From assembly GCF_021184025.1 (NCBI RefSeq), contig NZ_CP036537.1:372001-436000 (forward strand): DNA of 64,000 nt, written 5' to 3'. The DNA is from Rhodopseudomonas boonkerdii (lineage in GTDB: Bacteria; Pseudomonadota; Alphaproteobacteria; Rhizobiales; Xanthobacteraceae). The notes beneath the pieces are model-generated. The model did no database searches. It saw only the letters and a program-made list of their open reading frames with translations, and had not been told where the DNA came from. The position numbers and the translations under genes are program-made. Below are positions 48,332 through 57,054 of this stretch, one piece after another. How positions within the stretch are numbered: the stretch's first letter is position 1; every line of letters starts with the position of its first letter.

Positions 48332-49230
48332 GCGGTGGCTCCGATGCTCGGCAGGCCAAATAGGGCGCGGGCTTCGGCAGGCTTGGCGATCTGCGCGCCG
48401 ATTTCCTCGATGATGCGCCGGGCCTTCTCGACCATGGCGGCGTTGGATGGCGCCAGCACGCCGCGTTCCAGATAGACGCCGTCCTCGATGCCGGTGCGGG
48501 CATGTCCGCCAGCCAGCACGGACTGCGCCACCATCGGGAAGGTGGAGCGGCCGATCCCGATGGCGGTGAAATGAGCGCCGGGCGGCAACAGGCCGCGCGC
48601 ATAGAGCACCGTCTCGGGCGATGGTTGGAAACCGTATTTCACGCCCATTACGAAGGAGGTCAGCGCCGGGCCACCAAGCGTGCCATCGGCGAGCAGATCG
48701 TGCAGCAACGCGATGTCGCCGGAGTCGAACAGTTCGATCTCGGGCTTCACGCCGGCTTCGCGGATCACCTTTGCCATGCGGCGCACATTGCCCGGCGTGT
48801 TGATCACGACCTGTGCGCCGGAATTCATCGTGTTGAGATCGAGTGTGCAGATGTCCGGCTTCAGCGCCGTGATATGCGCGACACGCTCTTCCGGGTTCAT
48901 CAGGGTGGTGCCGGCATCGGCGATCTTGGGGTCGTCCTTTGACGGGACGAAACGTCCGCCCGGACCCGTCGTGATGTTCAGGATCAGGTCGCGGTTGCGG
49001 GCGCGGATACGTGCGACGACGTCCTGATAATATTCGAGCTTCATCGACGGCGCACCCGAGCCGGGCTCGCGCACATGGATGTGGGCGATTGCCGCGCCGG
49101 CCTCTGCGGCGCCGAGGCATGCGTCCGCGATCTCTTCCGGCGTGATCGGCAGATGCGGCGTCGCATCCGGCCGCGTCAGATTGCCTGTCACGGCGCAGGT
49201 GATGACGACCTTGTCGAGCATCGGACGCAT
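48328..49230 (-). CDS. BKACE family beta-keto acid cleavage enzyme
   Basis: 300-residue TIM-barrel protein of the BKACE (DUF849, 3-keto-5-aminohexanoate cleavage) family. These enzymes convert a beta-keto acid plus acetyl-CoA into acetoacetate plus a new acyl-CoA. The metal-binding HIHVRE is at about residues 50-55. KVVITCAVTGNLTRP, LNITTGPGG and MNSGAQVVINTPGNVRRM fit the family. The true substrate is unknown; known members act on several beta-keto acids, including beta-ketoadipate. The cluster has an intradiol dioxygenase two genes upstream, which makes a 3-oxoadipate-like substrate plausible. The stop overlaps the next gene. Confidence 0.92.
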   Translation of the reverse strand: MRPMLDKVVITCAVTGNLTRPDATPHLPITPEEIADACLGAAEAGAAIAHIHVREPGSGAPSMKLEYYQDVVARIRARNRDLILNITTGPGGRFVPSKDDPKIADAGTTLMNPEERVAHITALKPDICTLDLNTMNSGAQVVINTPGNVRRMAKVIREAGVKPEIELFDSGDIALLHDLLADGTLGGPALTSFVMGVKYGFQPSPETVLYARGLLPPGAHFTAIGIGRSTFPMVAQSVLAGGHARTGIEDGVYLERGVLAPSNAAMVEKARRIIEEIGAQIAKPAEARALFGLPSIGATA

Positions 49231-49240
49231 TGTGGTCTCC

Positions 49241-49987
49241 TTACAAAGCCCGGCCGCCGTCGACGACGATCAGCGATCCCGTGGAGTAGGTGAGGTGAGT
49301 GGCGCAGGCCGCGATGGCGCGGCCGACATCGTCGGCGGTGGCGACACGCTTGAGCGGAATGGTGGGTGCCACCTTGTCGAGCGCGGCGGCATCGCGGCCC
49401 GGCACGAAATCGGTGGCGACCACGCCGGGCGAAACCGACATCACACGCACGCTTGGCGCCAGCGCGCGGGCCAGCGATTTGGTCATGGTGTCGATACCCG
49501 CCTTGATGGCTGCATAAGCGAGGTTCGAGCCGACGCCGTTCAGGCCGGCGATCGAGGATACGTTGACGATCAGCCCGTCTCCGGACGCCTTGAGCATGGG
49601 GGCGAAAGCACGGATGGCGGCGAACTGCCCCCGCCAGTTCACCTTGAACATATCGTCGATGAAATCGTCGGTGAGTGCGTCGAGGTCGGCAATGGGAATC
49701 GGCTTAGTGTAGCCGGCCGTGTTAACGAGGATATCGCAGCGGTCGAAGGCACGCTGGACGTCGGCTGCGAGATCAATGAGCGTCGCAGTGTCCTCGATCA
49801 CGGCACGACGGGCGATATGACCGCTGCCGGGAAGCTTTGCGAGCAGCGCATTCGCGTGTGCTTCACCGGAGCGCCACGTCACGACAACCGTTGCGCCCTC
49901 GGTTGCGAGCATCTGCGCCGCGGCCGCGCCGATGCCGCCCGAGCCGCCGATGACGACGGCGATCTTGCCTGCGAGAATCTGTGTCAT
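49241..49987 (-). CDS. SDR family oxidoreductase
   Basis: 248-residue classical short-chain dehydrogenase. The cofactor motif is VIGGSGGIGAAAAQ (about residues 10-23), followed by NTAGYT, the catalytic Ser in VNVSSIAG, and YAAIKAGI as YxxxK. The WRSGEAH region after beta-2 hints at NADP(H). It sits between the dioxygenase and BKACE genes in the same direction. FabG or 3-hydroxyacyl dehydrogenase labels would be guesses; a role in the catabolic route is implied by position only. Confidence 0.9.
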   Translation of the reverse strand: MTQILAGKIAVVIGGSGGIGAAAAQMLATEGATVVVTWRSGEAHANALLAKLPGSGHIARRAVIEDTATLIDLAADVQRAFDRCDILVNTAGYTKPIPIADLDALTDDFIDDMFKVNWRGQFAAIRAFAPMLKASGDGLIVNVSSIAGLNGVGSNLAYAAIKAGIDTMTKSLARALAPSVRVMSVSPGVVATDFVPGRDAAALDKVAPTIPLKRVATADDVGRAIAACATHLTYSTGSLIVVDGGRAL

Positions 49988-49994
49988 AAGTGAC

Positions 49995-50885
49995 TCACTT
50001 GATGGGGGGCTGCGGGAGCACGGCTTCGCCGGGCTCCATCACGAATGTGTAGTTGAGGCTGAACCATTCGCCGCTGACGTCCGGCGCAGGCGGCGATCCC
50101 TCGCCTTTGCGAAAATCGCCGATCAACGCACGGGTCACGCCGAACACGACATCGCTCTCCAGATGTTCGTCGTCATCGACGAAGATCTGGGTGATCAATG
50201 TCTTGAAGCCGGGTTTGTAAGCGAGGACATGCAGATGCGCCGGCCGGTAGGGATGACGGCGCTGCGCGGCCAGCAACTCGCCGGTCGGGCCATGGGTCGG
50301 CACCGGATAGCCCGCCGGCTTCACCGAGCGAAAACCGAAGCGGCCGTCCGCGTCGGTCTCGAACACGCCGCGCAGGTTCATGTCGGCCTGTCCGGCATCC
50401 TGGTTCTCGTACATGCCTGACGGGGACGCCTGCCAGACATCGACGCGGACGCCTGGGATCGGGGCGCCCCGACCATCGCGAATACGGCAATCGACAAAAA
50501 GCGGCGCTCCTGGAGTGGGCGAGCGCACGATAGATGCGCCGTTCGCCGTATGCGGCGCGTTGGCGCGCCAGAACGGGCCGAGCAGCGCTGCGGCGGTCTC
50601 GCTGGCGCCGTCCTGCCCGTTGTTCAGCAGGCACACCAGCGTGGACAGGCCGACGGCATCGCTGAACAGCACGCCCTCGTTGTGGGTGTCGTTGGTCGCC
50701 TGGCCGATCCGGTTGAGGAAATCGATGGCGAATTCGAACTCGGTTTCGGTCAGCCGGACTTCGCGGGCGAATTCATGGAGATGGCGCACGAAGGCCGCCA
50801 TGACCGTGCGCAGCCGGTCGTCCGGCGCACGACTCATGGCGTCGAGAACGACGTCGGTAACGTCCTGCTGACGTGTGATGATCAT
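49995..50885 (-). CDS. intradiol ring-cleavage dioxygenase
   Basis: 296-residue non-haem Fe(III) dioxygenase of the catechol / hydroxyquinol 1,2-dioxygenase type. The N-terminal dimerisation helices (LTETEFEFAIDFLNRIG) are followed by the catalytic domain. The four iron ligands are visible as in the family: Tyr in SGMYENQD, Tyr in AGYPVPT, and two His in RPAHLHVL. The start at 50885 has GGGAGG 5 bases upstream. It is the first gene of the minus-strand catabolic cluster, divergent from the LacI-type gene. Hydroxyquinol is the likeliest substrate class, but this is not certain. Confidence 0.9.
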   Translation of the reverse strand: MIITRQQDVTDVVLDAMSRAPDDRLRTVMAAFVRHLHEFAREVRLTETEFEFAIDFLNRIGQATNDTHNEGVLFSDAVGLSTLVCLLNNGQDGASETAAALLGPFWRANAPHTANGASIVRSPTPGAPLFVDCRIRDGRGAPIPGVRVDVWQASPSGMYENQDAGQADMNLRGVFETDADGRFGFRSVKPAGYPVPTHGPTGELLAAQRRHPYRPAHLHVLAYKPGFKTLITQIFVDDDEHLESDVVFGVTRALIGDFRKGEGSPPAPDVSGEWFSLNYTFVMEPGEAVLPQPPIK

Positions 50886-50946
50886 GGGGGCCTCCCGGTC
50901 GATCAAGCTGTTGCGTCTTGTCGCGCATGGGGACGGCGCGTTGTGC

Positions 50947-50958
50947 GCAATCGATTGC
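50947..50958. promoter_or_regulatory. LacI-family operator, site 1
   Basis: Perfect palindrome GCAATCGATTGC in the divergent dioxygenase/LacI gene gap. The centre-to-centre spacing to site 2 is 24 bp. The central CG and AT-rich flanks match LacI-family operators. Confidence 0.7.
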
Positions 50959-50970
50959 ATTGACGTTAAT

Positions 50971-50982
50971 GCAAACGTTTGC
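50971..50982. promoter_or_regulatory. LacI-family operator, site 2
   Basis: Perfect palindrome GCAAACGTTTGC in the same intergenic region, close to the LacI-type gene start at 51014. The AACGTT core is typical of the family. Confidence 0.75.
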
Positions 50983-51013
50983 GCACGTCAAGGGGAGCGT
51001 TTAGGATGCCGGC

Positions 51014-52036
51014 ATGGCAGCTGTTGTGACGATCAAGGACGTGGCACGGGAGGTGGGGGTTCATCCATCCACGGTATCGCGCGCGCTAGATCCGGCACGC
51101 CGCGACCGGCTCGGCGAGCCCGTGGTTCGCCGGGTGCTGGAAGCGGCGGAGCGGCTCGGCTACCGGCCAGACGTGGTCGCCGCGAGCTTGCGCAGCGGCC
51201 GGTCCCGGCTCATCGGCATCGTCGTTCCTGACATCGCCAATCCCGTGTTTTCGCCGATCATCAGCGGGCTCGAGCGCGCACTGGCGGCGCGGGGGTATGC
51301 CTTGATCGTGGCCGACCAGCGGCCGGACCTCGCTGGCGGAAACGATCTCGTCCAGATGCTGATCGCCCGCCGGGTCGACGGGCTGGTGCTTGCCAATGTC
51401 GCCTTGAAGGACGACGCCGTGGAGCGCTGCCTGCGCGCGCAGATTCCGGTGGTGCTGGTCAACCGCGCCGAGGGGCAGACGCGGGTGCCGTCCGTGGTGT
51501 CGGACGATTTAGCCGGCATTACGCTGGCGGTGGATCATCTGATCGCGTCTGGGCACCGACGCATCGTTCATGTGGCGGGTCCGCAGTCCCTATCCACGGG
51601 CATGCTCCGCCGTCGCGGATTTGTTACCGCGATGCGGGCTGCCGGCCTCGATCCCGACGAAGACGATATCGAGGAAGCCGCGGCCTTCACGCGGGAGGCC
51701 GGGTTGCCCGCAGCGCGGGCCCTGCTGGCGCGGCGGCCGGACGCCACGGCTGTCGTCGCTGCCAACGATCTGCTCGCGCTCGGCGTCTATGAGGCGCTGC
51801 GCGAACAGGGGCGGCGTTGCCCGGAGGATGTGTCGGTGATCGGCCACAACGACATGCCGCTGGTCGATCTCGTCAATCCGCCACTTTCCACTGTGCGCAT
51901 CAGCCACCACGAAATGGGCGAACGGACCGGGGAACTGCTGCTCGATCTGATCGCTGGCACCCATCAGGGCGCGCTGCAGATCGTCACCTCGCCGGTGCTT
52001 GTCGCCCGCGCATCGACGCGACCGTTGGAAAACTGA
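51014..52036 (+). CDS. LacI-family transcriptional regulator
   Basis: 340-residue repressor. The helix-turn-helix is VTIKDVAREVGVHPSTVSRALDP (about residues 5-27, cited in part). The hinge helix region is RPDVVAASLRSGRSRLIG, and a periplasmic-binding-protein-like sensor domain fills the rest (IVVPDIANPVFSPI, VSVIGHNDMPLVDLVNPPLSTV). It is divergent from the dioxygenase operon, with two palindromes between. It probably represses the cluster until the inducer, perhaps a ring-cleavage substrate or product, is bound. The inducer is unknown. AGGA lies 8 bases upstream of the ATG. Confidence 0.93.
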   Translation: MAAVVTIKDVAREVGVHPSTVSRALDPARRDRLGEPVVRRVLEAAERLGYRPDVVAASLRSGRSRLIGIVVPDIANPVFSPIISGLERALAARGYALIVADQRPDLAGGNDLVQMLIARRVDGLVLANVALKDDAVERCLRAQIPVVLVNRAEGQTRVPSVVSDDLAGITLAVDHLIASGHRRIVHVAGPQSLSTGMLRRRGFVTAMRAAGLDPDEDDIEEAAAFTREAGLPAARALLARRPDATAVVAANDLLALGVYEALREQGRRCPEDVSVIGHNDMPLVDLVNPPLSTVRISHHEMGERTGELLLDLIAGTHQGALQIVTSPVLVARASTRPLEN

Positions 52037-52468
52037 AGTCGCTCAAGGAAGGTGCCATGACCCGTGCTGCGATGCACAAAAGCGTGTGAGCCTACGTAGG
52101 AAATTGCTGCGCACAAAATCGTCGAATCTTGCTCGTCCGGTTATGCTGCGTCGCAACATGAGGTGCTGATCCCGCGCATTCTCGCCTTCGCCCGGCGCTG
52201 ATGGCGATCGCGTCCGGACCAGCATCGAGCTTTCCTATTGAAATCATTGCAGTAATGATCCCCGTCAAGCCGGCGCTATTCCAAACATATTCCGTCTGCG
52301 GTCGCCATTGACCGGCGGTTTGTTGTGCTGCGGGTTGTCCAGGTGCCGCATGTTGCGCAGCATCCGCGCCTAAGAGGCGGATGATTTGCTGCAGCATTGC
52401 TGCAGCAAACGGGCGGCCCTGATCCGCCGCCAGCGCCGGCAGCCTGTTCTGCCGTGGGAGTGGCGAGG
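52037..52468. other. intergenic stretch, no gene supported
   Basis: 432 bases between the LacI-type gene and the DUF2336 gene (convergent). A minus frame of about 100 residues is open (52092-52397), but its composition and lack of a SD make it unconvincing. The main feature is a perfect 10-bp hairpin (52385-52409). It may be where transcription of the DUF2336 gene ends. Confidence 0.5.
52385..52409. terminator. 10-bp hairpin after the DUF2336 gene, possible terminator
   Basis: TTTGCTGCAG-CATTG-CTGCAGCAAA. The stem is perfect but no T-run follows on the minus strand, so it may be only an RNA-stabilising or pausing hairpin. It lies 60 bases past the DUF2336 stop. Confidence 0.4.
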
Positions 52469-53569
52469 CTAGCTTGGGATGTCTGCGGTCGGTTCCCGGG
52501 TCTGCCAGAACGTCAGGACGCGTTGTGCTGTTGCGGGCACCAGCCGTTCGAAATTCTGTCGGGCTTCTTCGACGTCATGCGGCGCCGGCGAGCGGCCGGG
52601 GCCGACCCGGAGCGCGATCAATGCACGGACCGTGGCCCAGGAAATGCCGATCGATTTGCCGAGAATCAGCATCGGATCGTCGCGGTCGCCCTTCAAAAGC
52701 TGGTCGATGGTGGCGATGCGAACGCCGGACATGGCGGCCAATGCGGCAGCCGTTTCCTCATATTGATGGGCGCGGGCGAAGCGCAACAGCGCCCCCTCAT
52801 TGAGTTCGTCGCTCTGTTGCAGCTTGCGCACGCTGCGCTCGGCGCTGGCGAAATCGCGCGTCAGCGCAAGATGCTGTTGTGCACCGGAGATGTCCTGCAT
52901 GGCGCGTTTGATGGCTGCACGCAGCTCCGGCGCGGCAGCGTCAAACAGCCGGCGTCGAACGACCTCGACGGATTGCGCGAGCAGGAACTTGAGCTGTTCG
53001 GTGGAGAGGTCGTCGCGCTGGCCCACGGCGACGGCGAGCGCGCCGTCGTCTCCAGCGCGGCGGATCAGGCCGTGATAACCGAGTTGCGAAAAGGCCGCTC
53101 CGGCATTGGCGGCGATACGGCGGATCACCTCGCGGTCGCCGCGGCGGATGATGACGTCGGTGATGCGGGGGCTCAGCGTCGGCCGGTCCGAGATGGCCAG
53201 AAGATGTAGCTGGCCCTTGGCCTTCGCGATATCCACCAGGGTCGTCTCGTCGATCTGCGGCGAACGGCGCAGCAGCGGACCGGCGATGACGATTTCGTCG
53301 TCGCGCACCAGCATCGAGATCAACTGCGGGGGCGCGTTGACCAGCTCTGCCAGCAGTTCGGCCAGCGCGCGACGCGTCTCGACCTCGGTCTGCGGGACCA
53401 GGCTGGTCAGGATGCTGTCGAACAGGTCCACATGGGACGGCTGGAACCGGGATGCGCCCTGCAGGAAAAGGTCGGTGATCTTCCGGGCTGCCTCGCCCCG
53501 GCGCGCCGGATCTCCGTTGCGGACGATTTCCTCAAGCCCCGGAATGAGGGATCTGGCCTCTGCCATCAA
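52469..53569 (-). CDS. DUF2336 domain protein
   Basis: 366-residue soluble alpha-helical repeat protein. It matches DUF2336 as I know it: IVRNGDPARRGEAARKITDLFL near the N-terminus, ELVNAPPQLISMLVRDDEIVIAGPLL, and RDFASAERSVRKLQQSDELNEGALLRFA. The family is restricted to alphaproteobacteria and has no known function. The helical repeats suggest a protein-interaction scaffold. It is encoded upstream of rimP on the opposite strand, a divergent arrangement with 287 bases between. Confidence 0.85.
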   Translation of the reverse strand: MMAEARSLIPGLEEIVRNGDPARRGEAARKITDLFLQGASRFQPSHVDLFDSILTSLVPQTEVETRRALAELLAELVNAPPQLISMLVRDDEIVIAGPLLRRSPQIDETTLVDIAKAKGQLHLLAISDRPTLSPRITDVIIRRGDREVIRRIAANAGAAFSQLGYHGLIRRAGDDGALAVAVGQRDDLSTEQLKFLLAQSVEVVRRRLFDAAAPELRAAIKRAMQDISGAQQHLALTRDFASAERSVRKLQQSDELNEGALLRFARAHQYEETAAALAAMSGVRIATIDQLLKGDRDDPMLILGKSIGISWATVRALIALRVGPGRSPAPHDVEEARQNFERLVPATAQRVLTFWQTREPTADIPS

Positions 53570-53783
53570 GAATACTCAACTACGCCAAACACAAAGGCTT
53601 GCGCAGCCTAAAGGGGCTTTGTGAAGGAAGGGTTAGTCCGGAAGGCATAGATATCAGAGGTTACAGTGACTTAACGCGGAGTGGCAGCCGGTGCGGGCGT
53701 CATCGCCCCGAATCCCGCCCTTGCCGTGGCGCCGAAAAAGGGCTATATCGGCCGCAACTTACAGTTCTCATACGATCCGTTTG

Positions 53784-53815
53784 AGAGTGGGGCCCCCGGG
53801 GACCCGCTCTTTTTT
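53784..53815 (+). terminator. terminator/attenuator hairpin in the rimP leader
   Basis: AGAGTGGG...CCCGCTCT forms an 8-bp stem (one T-G pair) with further GC pairs inside, followed by TTTTTT at 53810-53815. It lies 41 bases before the rimP ATG. Because the gene on this strand starts downstream, it is either the end of an unseen leader RNA or an attenuator of the rimP-nusA operon. Confidence 0.6.
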
Positions 53816-53856
53816 ATTACCTGAATCGACCCCGAATCCGGACTGCTGCGCGCCAT

Positions 53857-54639
53857 ATGACAGACCCGATCGAGCCCACCATGGATGATGCCGAGCTGCT
53901 CGCTGAGCCGCGTCTGGTCGTCGAGCCCGGTGCCGGCGCGCGCGTGGCGGCTATCGCGACGCCGGTGCTGGAAGCCATGGGCTATCGGCTGGTGCGCATC
54001 AAGATTTCGGCCGAGGCCGGCTGCACCGTGCAGATCATGGCCGAGCGGCCCGACGGCTCGATGAATGTCGAGGACTGCGAGGCGATCTCGCATGCGCTGT
54101 CGCCGGTGCTCGACATCGAGGATCCGATCCAGCGCGCCTATCGGCTGGAGATTTCATCGCCGGGTATCGATCGTCCGCTGGTGCGTCGCTCGGACTTTCA
54201 GCGCTATCAGGGCCATCTCGTGAAGGTCGAGATGGCTGTCGCAGTCGGCGGCCGGAAGCGTTTCCGCGGCTGGATCAGCGCCATCGAGGGCGGCGAAGTT
54301 CTGATCGATCGCGAAGGCGCGCGCGACGGCGAAGACCCGATCACGCGTCTGCCGATGGAAGATATCGGCAGCGCTAATCTCGTGCTGACCGACGAGCTGG
54401 TCGCCGAGTCGATGCGCCGTGGCAAGCACGCCGAGGAAGATCTCAAGCGCGAGCTTGGTCTCGCGCCGCCACCGGCGCCGCATGCCAAGCGCAGCGATCC
54501 CAAGAAGAGTTTTGCGCCGAAGCCGAAGGGCAAGGCTGCGAAGACTGCCAAGAAGCCGCCGCCGAAGAACACCAAGGCCCACCGCCTCGCCGCCGAAGCT
54601 GCGCGCCGCGGCGATATCGATCCCACCGAAGGAGACTGA
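53857..54639 (+). CDS. rimP: ribosome maturation factor RimP
   Basis: 260-residue protein needed for 30S assembly. The N-terminal alpha/beta domain (about residues 25-110) has the family stretches [25 protein letters not shown] and [16 protein letters not shown]; the C-terminal SH3-like part follows. The tail after about residue 185 is long, basic and Pro/Lys/Ala-rich, absent in the ~150-residue E. coli protein but usual in Rhizobiales. It leads the operon rimP-nusA-ylxR-infB-rbfA-truB-rpsO. Confidence 0.95.
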   Translation: MTDPIEPTMDDAELLAEPRLVVEPGAGARVAAIATPVLEAMGYRLVRIKISAEAGCTVQIMAERPDGSMNVEDCEAISHALSPVLDIEDPIQRAYRLEISSPGIDRPLVRRSDFQRYQGHLVKVEMAVAVGGRKRFRGWISAIEGGEVLIDREGARDGEDPITRLPMEDIGSANLVLTDELVAESMRRGKHAEEDLKRELGLAPPPAPHAKRSDPKKSFAPKPKGKAAKTAKKPPPKNTKAHRLAAEAARRGDIDPTEGD

Positions 54640-54642
54640 GCC

Positions 54643-56250
<1,608 letters not shown>

Positions 56251-56265
56251 GGATATGCGCAGCGC

Positions 56266-56997
56266 ATGCTCGCCATTGCTGACCCCGCAGATCTTGATCG
56301 CGGCCCCCGAGACACCAAATCGGGGACTGAGCGGATGTGCGTGGTCACGCGGCGTGTGCGTCCGACCGATGAGCTGATCCGTTTCGTCCTGTCGCCCGCG
56401 GGCGAGCCTGTTCCCGATCTCAAGCGCAAGCTGCCGGGCCGGGGTTTGTGGGTTTCGGCGTCACATGACGCCGTCGCCGAGGCGGTGAAGCGGAATTTGT
56501 TCGCCCGGGGGTTCAAGAAGAACGTCAAGCCGTCGGCCGATCTCGCCGACGAAACCGATAAACTGATACTGCGCGGCGTGATCGAGGCGCTGGCCATGGT
56601 GGCCAAGGCCGGTCAGGTCGTCTCCGGATTCGCCAAGGTCGAGGACGCCTTGCGGCGCAATACGGCCGGAATTCTGTTGCATGCTACCAATGGAGCCGCC
56701 GACGGCATCCGCAAGCTGGACGGCCTCGCCCGCCAAAACGCAGCATTCGGCGACGAAACCGATCTGTTGCCCATCATATCGTTGCTCAGCAGCGACGAAT
56801 TGGATTTGGCATTGGGGCGGTCAAATGTGATACATGCTGCCGTGCTGACAGGCCCGGCGGGCAAAACGTTCCTGTCGCGCAGCCAGAACCTGGTCCGATA
56901 CCGGATGGCTGACGCTGACATCAACGCAAGAGCCAAACCTTCGCTGACCCATGCGTCGCCGGACACGGCGCCGCCTGACGGTGATTTCGCCGATTGA
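56266..56997 (+). CDS. RNA-binding protein, YlxR plus L7Ae-like domains
   Basis: 243-residue protein. The N-terminal YlxR/DUF448 domain has RMCVVTRRVRPTDELIRFV and LPGRGLWVSAS. The second half (about residues 100-200) has the L7Ae/L30e-like fold (AKAGQVVSGFAKVEDALRRN, ILLHATNGAADG). Such proteins occur between nusA and infB in alphaproteobacteria and are thought to bind RNA, but their target is unknown. It is 15 bases after nusA and 57 before infB. Confident as a gene and for the domain set. Confidence 0.9.
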   Translation: MLAIADPADLDRGPRDTKSGTERMCVVTRRVRPTDELIRFVLSPAGEPVPDLKRKLPGRGLWVSASHDAVAEAVKRNLFARGFKKNVKPSADLADETDKLILRGVIEALAMVAKAGQVVSGFAKVEDALRRNTAGILLHATNGAADGIRKLDGLARQNAAFGDETDLLPIISLLSSDELDLALGRSNVIHAAVLTGPAGKTFLSRSQNLVRYRMADADINARAKPSLTHASPDTAPPDGDFAD

Positions 56998-57054
56998 ATT
57001 CGAACGATGACGAATGTGCGACCGCGCACACCCGAAAAGGACTAGGACTGCTGA

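Noticed and set aside
52092..52397. 101-codon minus-strand frame beyond the DUF2336 gene
   Set aside because: No SD, no family resemblance, and unusual composition; treated as non-coding.
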